Source: Acridotheres tristis
Taxonomy: Eukaryota; Chordata; Aves; Passeriformes; Sturnidae
Assembly: GCA_037013685.1 (NCBI GenBank)
Contig: CM072886.1
Location: 91,624,422 to 91,688,421, forward strand
Length of the DNA stretch: 64,000 bases
Direction of reading: 5' to 3'
This document shows, piece by piece, positions 11,201 through 24,415 of the stretch. Made by a program: the position numbers and the translations under genes. Within the stretch, counting starts at the first letter, position 1; each line of letters opens with the position of its first letter. The notes below the pieces were generated by a model. The model saw only the letters and a program-made list of their open reading frames with translations. It made no database searches and had not been told where the DNA came from.

Positions 11201-14200
11201 AAAAGCACTGGAGTTCTCTGTTTCCATCACCAACATGGAAAATGGGCAAACTATCTTCTCCTTCCCACCTGTGTGTATTTGAAGGAACTGCATTAACATC
11301 AGTGGGATTTTTGCACAGATGCATGTCTGACTGTAAGGACAAATTTGACCTCTACTCAGAGATGCATGGGAACACGATACTTGCCTGTTTACAGGGAAGG
11401 GATTAGAAGAAGGTTTTCAGGATGATGGCAAAATGGTTCTGCTCCACACTTGCATCTGGGGAAACTGTGACACTAGTCCTAAAGCAAAGCTCTCGTTGAA
11501 TCAAGAGTTTAGTGTGAAGCTGATGTCATACATTAGTGCATAATGTTTTAACCGAATTTTCTTCTTTTGGCAAGAAACCCACTTCAAAAAAACACCCCAG
11601 TAAAACTCAACAAAAAACTTGTGATAAAGTAGTCTCAGAAGATGGAGGTAAACAGATGTAGTTGTCCCAGTGAACCAATTGTGAATAAGCTATGAAAATG
11701 ATACTTAATGTACTTTAAAAGATTTGGCTTTAGTATGGAAATGATACCAGCTGAAGTGAAAGCAATACTATCTACGTGGGAAAGTGGCATTGAAATATTC
11801 TTTCTTTCTGCTGCCTTTTGTCAATAAGAGAAGCTTGAATTATGCATTAGCAAGCTATAGAGTTATGGAAGATAATACAGCAAGGTTATGAACCCAGAAC
11901 AAAAGAAGGGGAATCTAGGTTCAACTCTGTAATATATCACTTGGAACATATATTAATGGTTATAATGCTTTGCACATTATAAAGAGAGTAGTCACATATT
12001 TAAATGAGAACAGAGCCACTGCTTCAAGATTTTCTTCAAATATTAATTTGGGCATAGTAATTAGTTCTTCTTGAGAAGCCTTGCGATGTTCGGTATGTTT
12101 AGAGTTTTGTGGAATATTCTAGAAAATTACTCTAGCAGATGTACTTTAGATGTAGGATTTTTCATAAATATCAATTTGTATTCACATAAACGAAATTCTG
12201 AATCTCTGGCTGTGAACAGTCATCTTTTGAAATGGGAGCGATCTTCGGACAAAGATGGTCAAAGCAATACTAATTCTGAATATTTGGAGGAGAAACCATA
12301 AGCGAAGAATTATTCACAGCATTTTTTTTCATTATTAATATTTTTATAATGTGCTTCTCTGCCTAAATTGACAAAAAGAAAGGGAAGCAAAATCCATCGG
12401 CTGCTCTATTTGTAGTCTGCTGATAGTTCTGAAATGGCTTGTTCCTTCACAGCCTTTTTCCTGAGTGACATTCCAGCGCTGTCACCTGCTGGGTGCTGGT
12501 GTCCACCCCTGCCAGTGCAGCAGGGGGAAAAGTGATCAGCCTGCACCTAAGCCTGCCCTTAGCAGCCCCAGGTTTATTTAAATTGCTTTGTACCTGTACA
12601 GGAGGGGTCCTGTCCCAAGGTCAGTTCTGTTTGGAGCTGGAGCACTCTCTGGTTCTCAAAGATGAAGCAGCACAGGGTGGGGGTCGTACCATGGGACAGA
12701 GCTGTTGTTGGAACATCGAGTTTCCCAGTGATCAGTGGGATCATTCAGCTGGTCTTTCTCTGGCCCCTAGGGCACGGGATGACCCTGGGAGTTATTGCTA
12801 TGTTGGCTCTGAGGTCCTTGGCTGCCTCACCAGCTTTTACTTAGGCAAGAGCTGGAGGCAGCTCCGCTCAAGTCCTTCTTTGTCCGCAGATTTGCAGAGC
12901 CCAGAGGCTGCACAAGCCTGCTGACATATGGTCTCACCCTTCTTTGCTTGGCTCTTCTTTGGCCTGGCTCCTTTGGTCCTGCTCCCTGCTGGGCTGTGGA
13001 CACCACCAGTCCTTGCTGTGCTGCTGCCCACACCTGGCCACCTCCTGCTCCCAGAGCTTGTGTTCCCTCCTTCTGCACTGTCAGGGAAAAGATCCCATGT
13101 TTTTGTTGCCCTTGCAAATAATGAAGCTAAGATTTAATTATTATTTTTTCTAATAGGATTTTGGGTAGTGATCAAGTAGAGAAAAGTTAACAACAGTTTG
13201 GGATTTTTTTCCTGTTTCTGGAAGGGAATTATGGACTTTAAAAACAAGTGATGGCTGAAGCTGTTTACTAAATCAATGAGGCATCTGAGGTGCACTTGCA
13301 GTTCCCTGAGCTGCATCATTCAATAAGTGTAAGTTAACCAGCCTTCAGACCACTGTTAGTTACTTTTAATCACAGCTGAGGAGCTACTTAAGAAAACTCT
13401 TGGACAAAGCAAACCATTTCTTGAAAAGAGGAATAGGGAGTCCAAGGTAAGCATTTACCAGTCACCAAGAATTTTTAGATTCACTTAATGTCTCATTATG
13501 TGGTGGATAAACCACCTGGCATTGCTTAGAAATACATGAGTATAATTTCTTTCCAAGACAGACCTAATTGTATAGCAGTGTGTGGCCATTATTTTCTTCC
13601 ACGCCTGATCTGAGACTGGGAGTGCATGCCATGTAGTTTCATTCTCTTTTCATTTCAAAAACAGTGTCCTTAAAAAAATGAGTAACTGTGGAGAAAGGGT
13701 GCTGTGTGGGGCTACTCATGCTAACTACCCTGCTTAAGAAAAGTGCCACCTGAATCCTTACAAAAGAAGTAAAAAATACACACAGTTGGCCCAGCATTAT
13801 TGTGCTCTGCAGTGAATGGTTATGAGGGAAACAGAAGAGACTTCGGGTTTGTCCTTTGTGTGGTTACTCTTTGGGCTCAGAGATGAGGGCTCCATTGTCT
13901 TGGATCAGCCATCAGAAGCCTCTCATTTTCTTCCTCCTCATTACACAGTTCCAGTCTCCCGTGTACATAATTACGGAGATATTTTGGTTATGAGAGGAGG
14001 GGTAATTCCTGATGTTTGGTTGTTCTCACTACTTGTAAATTTTGAAAACTGATTCTGACAAGTGTTCAGTGGGAATGGGTTGGGATGTTGCAGGGATGTA
14101 CAGCTCTCCTTAATTTCATTTAGCCACCCCTTAATTTGGTTTAGTCAAGGGACTGCTGCATATTGCACAAGGCATGAAGGCATTTTAAATTTGGGTTTCA

Positions 14201-17190
14201 CTCTGAGAACGTGGTGATTAAGACTGACAGTCCTGGATGCACAAATCACTTCGAGTGAGTGATTTCCACTTGGAAGAAACTATGTCTCAGGATCACCTAG
14301 GGAAAGAGGTTTAGCCAATCCTAGTGAAAAGTGTGGCAGGGCTGAGTTCTCAGGTACTGATGTCCTCCTGCAGGTGTGAAGGCCACACCTTCACTCAGCT
14401 GTTGGCCTCTGCTTGTCTCCTTGTCACTGAGGTCTACTCCCACCATTAGCTTTTTAGTGAATTCCTGGTTTCAGACAGGCTCTGGGAGAACTGAGAAAGT
14501 GGGACCTGTGGAGGGTTGATGGCATTTTCCTGACTTTTCTTAGCTGCTGTGGTACACAGTGGCTGGAGCTCAGAATGGATGTGGAATAGAAAAAATATGA
14601 AAATATACAGCCTGTGGAACCTCAGGGTGCACTGTCTTTGGTGCCAATGTCCATCCAGTGCTAATTTTCTTGCTACACATCCCAAATAACTTTATGTTTT
14701 CTGTAAGATTTTTAGAATTTTCCAACTCTTGGGAATGTAACAGAACTAATGTTTGGTTCTTTAAAAAAACCCAAAACAATGCAGTGAGGATACAGGCAGT
14801 TTCTGGGTAGAAAGTAATCCACAACCTGGGTGGTTTCAGGTCAGTTTTGGGTCTCATGCAGGCTGAGAAAAAAAAGCTGCTGCTGCTTTCCATAAAAATA
14901 AGAGCCTGTCCTTGCTCTTCATTCCCAGTACTTATTATCTTTACCACATTCATATATTTATATTTTGCTTTTGGAAGACACAGGGACAGAATGATAGTCC
15001 TTTACCCCTGATCTCACTGTGATTATCTAACATAAATCTCCCTTTATAATCTTATCACTGGGCAATTCGGTTATTCTAAATGTGAGCCTTCTTGCCCACT
15101 AATCAGTTCATCTTCAGGTTTTTAAAAGCCCTATTTCATAATTCTGCACATTCCAATTGCTTCTGAGTGTCCAGCCCAGCTCTGCCGTCACTTATCCCCC
15201 TCTCCTTCCTTTCTGACAAGGCAGGCTCTTTCTCCCGCTCACAGTCTTTGCATTGCTTCCAAGTTGATGCACATAGTCATTTGTAATCAAGGGTGTAAAT
15301 TCTATTTAAAGCTGTACTGCACTATCCATGGATATTTGAATCATAAATGAGAGTATTGTCCTGCCTGTACTCTCACTTATTCTTTCAGCCGTAATAGATC
15401 CTTTCATTTGTGCTCAATTAGCTTTTCCACTCCCGCATTCAGACCCTGAAAGTTTCCACTCTTTTCTTCAGGTCTTGAATGCTGATGGTGTGGCCATGTT
15501 TGCCTCTACCCCATAATTTGTTTAGCTCTTTTGTACCATAGATTTCCCTGAATATGGTTTGTTTGTTTTGACAAGTCCAAACACCGTGACTATATTGTGC
15601 CATAATACAAAAATGTTCCCTTTAATTATTGCTGGGGTGTTACGGCTCTGGGGTGCACCTCTTGGGTGTTTCGGTTTTTGTCTCCAGGTTGAATGTAAAC
15701 AGAATTATTCTACGAGATTGACTTTGGATTTTTTTTTAATTTGTTTTCTTTGTTTTTTTTTGTTTATTGGGTTTTTGGGGGTTATTTTGGGTTTTTATTC
15801 TGATAGAGCAGCGAGCCAAACCACGGCAATCGTGTGTCAGGAAGAGTCATTTTTAGAGCAGCACCCCACAGTGTGCAAGCACACAGAGTGCCCTTCCTTT
15901 TGCTGCAGTGCCCTGATGCTGGGACAGTCAGTCCAGCCTGGTGCTGGACCCAGCCCCTTCCAGTGCCAGCTCTGCCCTCCTGGCTCCGGGCACAAAAGCC
16001 TTGGGGGAGCTCCAGCTGCTCCTGCTTGGGTGTCACACTTCCCCTGGGACTTCAGCCTGGTGCAAAATGTGGCTCCTCATCTTTGTAACGACCTGTCCCA
16101 CTGCTGGCACAGCTTTTTATGTTTGCTGACACCTCCAAAGGTGGAATTAGAGAGAGCCATCTTGTGAGTGAGCGTTTTCTTTTCCCTGTGCATTTCTGAA
16201 CCCACTTTTTATTTACTTTTTTTTTGGTATCTTTCTTTTCTGAGAATAAAAAGAAACAAAACTCAGAGCAAATTAGCTTTAGCTTCACTTCCTTTCCTTG
16301 TACTACAAAATGTGCACATACTTCTGCAGTGCAATCAGACAGGTTTTATTTCTCTCCTTGTTTTATAAATATGGGCTGATTTTTATTTATTTTTTTAAAT
16401 TGATGTTCATTTCTGTTTTGAAAGTATTTTTAAGGGAATTTTCTTTCGCTTTGAACACAGCTGGCATGTTTAAATAAATGTTTCTCTTCTCTACTGAGCC
16501 CTGGGATAATATTGCAGGCAGAGTGATTGAAGTCTGTTTGAAACTAACATCTCAGAAATTATTTTGTGATCCTCTTCCAAGAGGATGATGATTATGACCT
16601 TTTTTTCCAGGACTGTCCATGGATGGAGGCTGAATCAGGTTGGATCCTGTTTTGGGTGAATGTTGTCCTTTGTATTTTTGAAGGTTTTAGTAGGCTTTCT
16701 CTTGCTATAGATAGCCATCCATCCCTATTTTACTCTTAACATTTTCCAAGCCTCTTATACTCTAGAATTAAAAAATAAAATTGAAAATAATATGTATCTC
16801 TGATGGACTAAAAGGAAGAATGTTTCACTTTGTGTGTAAATGCACACGAAGAAGGAGAGAGAGACAAAGACAGTGCAAGTGTTAGGGTATACATCTGTGA
16901 TGTGAATCTGAAAGCAAACCATGAAAATACAGCAGCTAACAAGACCTTTGTTGACCTGTATTTTGTGGAGATGAATTCGGAAAAGAACTCTGTCCCTAAA
17001 TCTTACCCTAAATCTGTCCCTAAATTGCAATCGCAGTCAGAGATGACAAATACAAGCAGTAAAGTGTTGTGCTTGCAACTCTACATCAGGGACACCTGAA
17101 CTTGTTGGACAGAACTTTCTAGAGCAGCCAACTCTAATATTAACCCATTCATGAACATCAAATGTTCATTGTCTTTTCATATTTAGTGAT
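8262..17190. other. Unique non-coding sequence with GC-richer islands
   Basis: No gene is recognised. Two blocks, about 12490-13120 and 15830-16150, are richer in GC and carry longer open frames (143 codons at 12493-12924 and 202 codons at 15559-16167). The predicted proteins are rich in S, L, P and C with no domain I recognise. The 15559-16167 frame runs through T-rich and GC-rich DNA without a change in character, as a chance frame would. CpG density in these blocks is low, so they are not CpG islands. Confidence 0.55.
16989..17024. repeat. Short degenerate tandem repeat with CCCTAAAT core
   Basis: Three copies of CCCTAAAT occur at spacings of about 14-15 bases, with intervening CTTA and CTGT. 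It is a minor local duplication with no known family. Confidence 0.6.
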
Positions 17191-17373
17191 TTCCTTCCTT
17201 CCTTCCTTCCTTCCTTCCTTCCTTCCTTCCTTCCTTCCTTCCTTCCTTCCTTCCTTCCTTCCTTCCTTCCTTCCTTCCTTCCTTCCTTCCTTCCTTCCTT
17301 CCTTCCTTCCTTCCTTCCTTCCTTCCTTCCTTCCTTCCTTCCTTCCTTCCTTCCTTCCTTCCCTCCCTTCCTC
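17191..17373. repeat. (TTCC)n microsatellite, about 43 uninterrupted copies
   Basis: TTCC repeats without interruption from 17191 to 17362. A short decayed edge of C-rich units then runs to 17373. One strand is pure pyrimidine and the other pure purine, so it can adopt triplex (H-DNA) structure and is expected to vary in length. The open frames read through it on both strands are artefacts of the repeat. Confidence 0.97.
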
Positions 17374-20300
17374 TTGAAAACTTCCCCAAACATCTTTTAT
17401 TTGGCAGTTTTGAATTGTTTTGATCTTTGTGGATCATGAAAGAGCCCTATAGAACTAACAAAAACATGGCACAGCTCTTCAAAATCTTTATATGTGTCCG
17501 TATAAAATCGCTGTCACCATTCTTTTCTGTGGACACTTTTCCCAATCTATACAAAACCTCAATTTCAAATCCTACCATTTTCTTCTGAAAGAAGGGTCAA
17601 TGTCAGCCTCTGCTGATACAGATTTTTCCATATAAACTGACCTTGTGCAGCATTTCTAGTTAGTGAATTAAAATCAGTGGAGAGAGCCAGCCATGTACGA
17701 GTCTCAGTGGCCTCGTTTTATTATATGCACTTTAAAGATAAACTGCTAAGGAGGAACATTGCTTGGGTGATTCAGACAGACAAAGCAGAATGGAACTGCT
17801 GGCTTAGTATCCTGATCTGGATATTTCCCTGGTTGAAAGTCCTGTGCTATCCTCCCTCTTTGTACATCTGTACCCTCACATATTATACCTCATCTCCAGA
17901 GCTGCTGCCATACTGCAGTCATAACATCTAATATTTCTATCAATTTTTTTTTTTTTTTTTAGTTATATTTTGCATTTGGACACTGTCTGAATTGCAGACT
18001 CCTGGCAAGAGGGAATTATTCCCTTTTCCCAGTCCAGAAAATTGCCATGACAGATGTGTACCAATGTTACAAATGATGACATCCTGCCACATTCTGGCAA
18101 GGTAGCTCACTTGAAGCACAGATTTGGATTTCTACTTTTTTTTTTTTTTTTAACAAGTTCTCCATAGTTTAAGGATGGGCTGAGAGGGAGGTAGATGGAG
18201 GTCAGGGGAAGAGAAGATTGGAAAGAAAATGTGATGCAAATCAACAAGCATCATAACCAGCAGCATGCTTAGAGATGCATTAGAGGGACTTGGATGTAAG
18301 GAAATTTGAGTCTGGCCGGTGATATGGAAGAAAGAACCTCTGTTTTGGGGAGTGGTCAAACAGGGGAGGAAAAACAAAATCATCCATTCCTGGCTGCTCC
18401 TCTACTCTTTGAAAGCATGTTCATGCCTGTTCCCTTTCGTATATGTCCTTTGGGCACCAACCAAACTAGGATTTCCTGGAAGCAAAGCAAAATTTGTCAG
18501 GATATAAAAATGTCCCTGGTTTGCATTTTCAAATGAAAACTGCCAGAACTCTAAATGCTGTCTGTCCATACCCCTGTGCACAGAGCTTTGGTGGCACGTA
18601 CTGCACTGCACTGCTTCCTGACCAGAGACCTCCAGGAGGTCTTGAACCAGAGATGAGATATTAAAGACAGATTTTCTTCTCCAAGGAGAAGTGAGACTTA
18701 CTATTATTTTATCATAGTGTTTTGGTATTTAATATACAAGGACTTGATAAAGTACTACTCTATAACCTTCTAACAATACCCATTTTGTCCCATAAAATTA
18801 TTATATCCAGTCTTAAAATGTTAAATATGTCACTATTAGGGTAGAGTATAATAAAATTCAGTTTATAATATTAAAACTCAAAACTGACACAGTGTTATCA
18901 GTTACATTCCTTGGCAAGATTCAACTTTTTCATTCTTCTTTAATTTTGCATTTTAGTATTACAAATTGAGATTAAAGCCATAGCCTCTAGTTCAAGGTCT
19001 CTTCGCGGTGAATGGCAGTAAAGTTACAAGTAAAGTGATAAGAAAACAAATCACAGTGAAATCTAATATTTAATAACATTTCAGACAGATTACAGAGATT
19101 TAAGGCCCTGTGCTGCAATCAGCATTGGATCAGAGCAGATATGCTAGTAATTGCAGAGGGAAATGCTCTCATCTTCTTGAAATAAATGCAAATCATCAGT
19201 AGAAGACTGTAAATATACTGAACAGCCAGTATCAAACTGAAATTTCTTTCTGGTATGATTTAAAAAAAAAAAATTCTGGTGTACTCCCAGAAGACAGAAA
19301 TCTGTGTTACATTGTTTGGTTTTAGTTGAGGAAATGGTATATTCCCCATTCCCTAAAATTTCTGATGACCTCTCCAGTTGGTGCTGGTACAGCACATCTT
19401 TCATCTTTTACATTTCTTGAGCAAAAGTAAGGGAAACTTCCCTAAAAGTGGAAAAAAGGCCACAAAAGAGGCTTTAAATGCTCTGATGCATTCCCATCTA
19501 TTTTCTACTTTAAAAAAAAATGTATCTTTATCCTGAATGTAACAAAATTTTTATTCAGCTCATAACGGACTAAATCTCCTTTTGAAAATTTGTTCAACTG
19601 ACAATGAGCCAATGGCCAAGTTACACAATAATGTGGGAAAAAAAAGAAAGTTACACATGAGTTAGCGGGGCTTTCTTTGCACGTAATGTACATATCAATT
19701 ACTTAGTGATGCATTATATAGTATAATCTAATTCAACACGTCAAACTTTTCAACCCAATTTATAAATTCAGCTGCATCAGCCTCTGCATCATTTACACTG
19801 GGTAATTTTTAGCTTCTCTTGAAATCAGCTCCTACGGAAAAAAAAAGGCTCGATTTATTGTGTGTGTTATACTCTGGGACCTAGTTTGCTCAGTGAGCAA
19901 AATGAATGCAGTGAGTTTCACACAGTAGAAGTAGATATTGTGTATTGTGTTTTGTATGCTGAGCCTTTTTCTTTCTTTTCTCTTTCTCTCTTTCTTTCCT
20001 TTTTTTTCCCTCTCCAATAGAGCTATCCAGTCTTGAATATGTCAGTGTGCCTTGAATGTGCAGTCACATTCTGAGGTATGTCTTTGAACTCTTCAATGGT
20101 GCTTTGCATTTCTTTGAGACCTTTTATGAGAAGGAAATAGAGAAATGTGGACTAAAATGCTGTGCAGTTGTCTCATTATTTCTCTTCCATTAAAAAAAAA
20201 TAAAGAAAGAGAAGGAGTTAGTTTTTGTTAGACAGGGACAGCACCGTTATATTGGATATTCAGCATCTGCTGTGCATGGCTCCACAGTGATGCTTGCAGA

Positions 20301-23300
20301 CAGCATGGGGTATGGCGTACCAATTTAGGAGGCCAAGACAATAGTTCTGTATCTGCTCCGAACAAAGAAGTTATCATCCCCAGCTAGCAATTCCTTTGTC
20401 AAGAGGAAATTGATTTTCAACATATATCTCATTCCTGGCCATTTAAAAAAATATATATGTATTTTTAAAAAGCGAAGAAACCCTAAAGTGCCAAGTCCCC
20501 CCCCCAAAAAAAAATAAAAAGTCCAAAACCCGAAGTGCTAGAGAAACTTGAAGACTAATGGTTAGTAATCAGAAGTTAATAAAGTGTGACCAGAAAAATT
20601 AGAAGTTCCTCTGCAGCTCTAATTAAGCCAGTAGGAAACTGTGGAAGGATGGTAGAATGGTGCCTGTGGTATTCTTCAGGTGCCTATGTGGTCTTCTTTA
20701 GGTCAGGATTCCATCACCCTTCCTCAAAGTAACTTTTTGGTACCTAAATTGTCACGAGCAGCAGGCAGTGGATTGTGGGGTCACAGGACAGCATTTGGCA
20801 ACTTCCAGCTGGAAAAACTTGTGCCACACACTCAAAACACAGGGTGTAGGGTACAGCCAGCTGCCTCCCTACTGCAGGGATGTTAAGTGTGACTGTCACC
20901 AGCCAGAGAGATATAACTTAAATATATTTAAGGGGAAATTTCACAAAGGATTATTCTGGCATATAAAAAGGGAAGCCAATAAAAGTTTTGTACAGAGGAG
21001 TACTCCTAGAGATTGTATTAATATATTTTATGAGGTTTCTTTTAATTAAATTTACAACTTAACAGGTTTAATTTCTACATGTGTCAGGCATGAAAAGGAA
21101 AGAGGACAGTTTGAGACAGTTTTTCTAGAACTGAGGCAGTTTTTTTTCTCATAGTTACAAATATATCCCTCACTCAGTGATTGTGTTTATCTTTTAAGTG
21201 GTGGGGAGTATGGGTTTACTATCTCAGTTAATTCTCCACTCTAACACGCATGAAGTGTAATGCATTAAACAAGTTCAATTTTTAGAATCTATTTTGCACA
21301 TGCCCTTTTGACAGAGACATTCCACCAGCAGATAGCTTTTAATACTGTACTTGGGGCACAGCGCCTGACAGAGATTACTGTGTAACCTGAAGTAAAAGTA
21401 TTAGCGTAAAATACAAGACTGTGTACATGGGATTTCATCCAGAGCATTCAGCCAAAAGAAATACTGAACCGCCAGTAAATCATCCTAATGAGTTAAGTAT
21501 TGTGTGTGGTTTTGTTATTTTAAGCAAATGCACTCGTATTTGTTTCTGGAACTATAAGGGATCAGTCAGGCAAATGTTTCTGTGAAAGAAAAAAAAAATT
21601 ATATATGTTCATAAAACTTCCACTGCCTTGCTTCTTGGTGGCAAAGTATTTAAAATAATTGTTCAATAAAAGACTAAACATTTTTTTGGAAAACTCATTT
21701 AACTCAAGAATTAGCCATATGAGGTGTCTACTCCACTGTGTAAAATAATAAACTTCGTTCTTTCTTTTTCTGTTTTACCTTTAATACATAACCACCTTTA
21801 TAAAATCCATATGTTACACATAACTAGGCATTTTCATCTGAAAAAAAACCTCCAACACAAACCAACAACCCAAACCTACGAAGAATTAGACTTGCAGGCC
21901 TAAGGAAAACATTTGACTGGTTTCCAGTTGAAATTGGGGGTGAGAGAGGGGAGGGAGAGGCAAGGTAAGGAGGAAATGGTGCTGGGCTGCTAAAACAGGG
22001 GCTGGCAATAGGAACAAACAGAGCTATCTCAGCCTTTATGTTCTCCTCTCATTCTCCGGGGGTGTAGGGATTAAGTAACTACTGCCATTCACACACCAGC
22101 AGTTTCTCTCCCAGGTGTGAGACATCTTCCAGAAAGATCAGCTGGGAGTTTTGGAAACAACAGGTACTCTCTCTTCTCTTCTCCCATCCCCGCCTCCTGG
22201 TTATCCCCTGTGATGCATATAATAACGGGAAAACAAAAGGAGTAATTCCTAGATACTATCACAGGTAGCTTTTGAATAGAAGCTGGAAGTTTTCCTTTGC
22301 AGGCATTGCACTTGCTCTTGTGGGTAGTGGAAGAAGGAGGGATAAATGTAGAACAGTGTTTATGGGGGGTAATTCTGGTGGGTAGCACACCTTGAAAAGG
22401 ATTCTGCTGGGGAATTCCAGCTCAAGGGCCATTTGACACAGCCTGGGGCAGGGGGCTGCATGGCACTGGCCACTTCATTATATTTTTTGAGGTCCCCCAA
22501 ATCTTAGCCCACTGTAAATGAGAGTTCATTACTGCTATAATTTAATGTAGTCACAAGTGTGACCCAGTCATCCAGGGGGTTCTCTCATCAGCCCCTTGTT
22601 GCTGGAGTCCCTCAAGCTGGGACTGTGCCACAGCCTGATTTTAAGATGCCACCTGCTACCTCGGCTGTCTGTCTTTCTGAAAAAACCTTCAGATGATCTT
22701 TTATGGCAATGCACAAGACTCCCAGGAACAGAAAGAGGGATCGTCCCTACTCTAGGCCACAGCTTTTTCCTTAGTCTTCACCAGGCAGGCTTATTCCCAA
22801 CTCACTGTGGTTTGCTTACACACAATACATAAATGCATTGTTCTGACTGGATTTGCTGGCTTCGTACCTCTCCTCTCCAAAAAAACCCTCAACCTGACCA
22901 CTTCAGGAGATATTTCACTGAGCAGCATCTACAACTAAAACATTTCAAAGGATTTTTCCCTATGATACAGAAAGACAAAACCCATGTAGAACTGTATTTT
23001 GTTTTTCTTCATAGATCTCTAGTATTTAAAAATCATAAAAATACACCATTCTGTTTATGAAATTCGTTAAAAATAATCCTTCTCACCTTTTTGTGATAAA
23101 GTATGTTTCAGCTTAGTGTCTTATTGGTGCATTTTCCAGTTGTAGTCAAAAAAGACCTATTTTAGCACAGATGTCACAAATTCAAAAGAGCAGAGGTTTA
23201 TGAAACACAGAGAGTGTGGTTTCAGTTTTATCATTATCAGCTAAGGCACGGTGTGTCCATTACCAACAGCTGGGAAATGAGACAGTGACTAAAAGTGGCA

Positions 23301-24223
23301 TCATTGTGTTTCCTGGATGCTTTACTGGCAAAGTTCAGTGAGGTGAAGATACTTGTGATGGAGACAGCTCAACAGGGATTTTTCACTTCGTGTCACATGG
23401 TAGTTTAAAAAAAAATCAGCTAAGAGATGTCAGAGGTGAACTGAACAGCTTGAGTCTAGTACAAAAATCAATGCACACAAATTGTTTAGGTCCCAGTTTT
23501 GCTCTACAGTGTGTGTGTATGCCTACAAATTATAAATATGGCTGTCTAGGAAATCATGCCTTTGCTGTTTGTCACCTACTTCATCTCTGCCACGTGTTTC
23601 AGTGAGGTCAGTAGATGTTTGCACAGCTACTGCAACCTCCTCTTTGCAGGAGGGGACAGCAGAGTCCTGGCTGGGCACAGGGTGTTGCAGGGTCGTTCAG
23701 GAAATGGTGATTTCCTCCCCCCTCCATTTCCCCATTTCCATTTGTTCACCTTGTGTTCTGTTGAGCACCTTCACTCTCAGTCATCTGCTGAGTAAGGCTA
23801 TTTCTACACAACACCTTTTTCAGGCAGAAGCACCCACGCTGCCCACGTGCTTGGCTGAAAAAAATCCCTGTGGACGCTGTGGCCCTAAGCCCACCACCCC
23901 TTCTCTTATGAGAGCAAACAAGGCAGGCCTTGGCAGCTCAGATGGAAGGCAGAAAACACTTGTGTAAGCCAGGGAAATGTCAGAGAGAGCTCTATCTGAA
24001 GTCTGCTGCAGTTTCCATGCTCAGATGACTTCTTTAGTGTTGTTAAGTGAAATCTAACCTTGATTATGTGGCAGGGACCCGTTACATTATTTGACTGTCG
24101 GGTGCTAAATGCATTTGCAGTGCAGTATTTGATTTTGAAATGTTAACAGCATTTGTGGTATTACCAAAATAGCCACAGACCCCAGCTACTAACAAGGCCT
24201 TACTGTGCCAGTCATTTTACAAA
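17374..24223. other. Unique non-coding sequence
   Basis: No gene or repeat family is recognised apart from poly(T) tracts near 17946-17962 and 18137-18152. AT-rich stretches at about 19690-19910 and 21180-21520 retain isolated CpGs and TAAT or AATTA motifs and may be conserved elements. Confidence 0.55.
21180..21520. promoter_or_regulatory. Candidate conserved non-coding element
   Basis: Repeat-free AT-rich sequence retains scattered CpGs (CACGCA, GCGCC, AGCGTAA, ACCGCC) and holds several homeodomain-type cores such as TTAATT, GCATTAAA and CCTAATGAG. That mix is common in vertebrate developmental enhancers. No conservation data are available here, so this is inference from composition. Confidence 0.3.
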
Positions 24224-24415
24224 TCTGGAGCAAAAGACAGGCCTTGTCTCTCTCTGAGACTGTGAAGTTTAGAAACAAACGTGTCTGAGCAATGAACTTA
24301 AGCACAGAGGAACCCAGTAACTTGCATGAAGTCTTAATAGCCAGTCAGTGGGAGAGCCAGAGGGAAAAATCATGTTCCCTGAGCTCTGGTTGTCCTGATC
24401 ACTTAGCTTTTTAAT
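24224..24415 (-). mobile_element. Ancient amniote MIR/L3-type retroposon relic
   Basis: The plus strand reads GCACAGAGG, then GTAACTTGC, then CAGTCAGTGGGAGAGCCAG, in the order and spacing of the reverse-complement MIR/CORE-type consensus (CACAGAG, AAGTAACTTGCCCAAGG, then the GTGGCAGAGCC block). Upstream, GACAGGCCTTGTCTCTCTCTGAGA resembles the extended form of this repeat found in reptiles. The copy is heavily diverged, as expected for an insertion predating the bird radiation. Whether to call it MIR or L3 cannot be settled by eye. Confidence 0.6.

Noticed and set aside
15559..16167. 202-codon open frame, the longest in the window
   Set aside because: It crosses a T-rich low-complexity zone and a GC-rich zone without a change in reading behaviour, shows no domain, and overlaps frames on the other strand. 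A chance frame is the simpler reading.
16830..17099. Frame with a PKS-containing repeat (SVPKSYPKSVPK)
   Set aside because: The repetition comes from a short degenerate CCCTAAAT duplication; there are no other coding signs.
17162..17437. Frames encoding LPSFLPSF or KEGRKEGR repeats
   Set aside because: They are translations of the TTCC microsatellite, not a repeat protein.
18595..18660. CR1-like GACCTCCAGGAGGTC near a possible 3' end
   Set aside because: Only about 15 bases match the CR1-like GACCTCCAGAGGTC motif, and the match is partly a self-palindrome. Too short to call.
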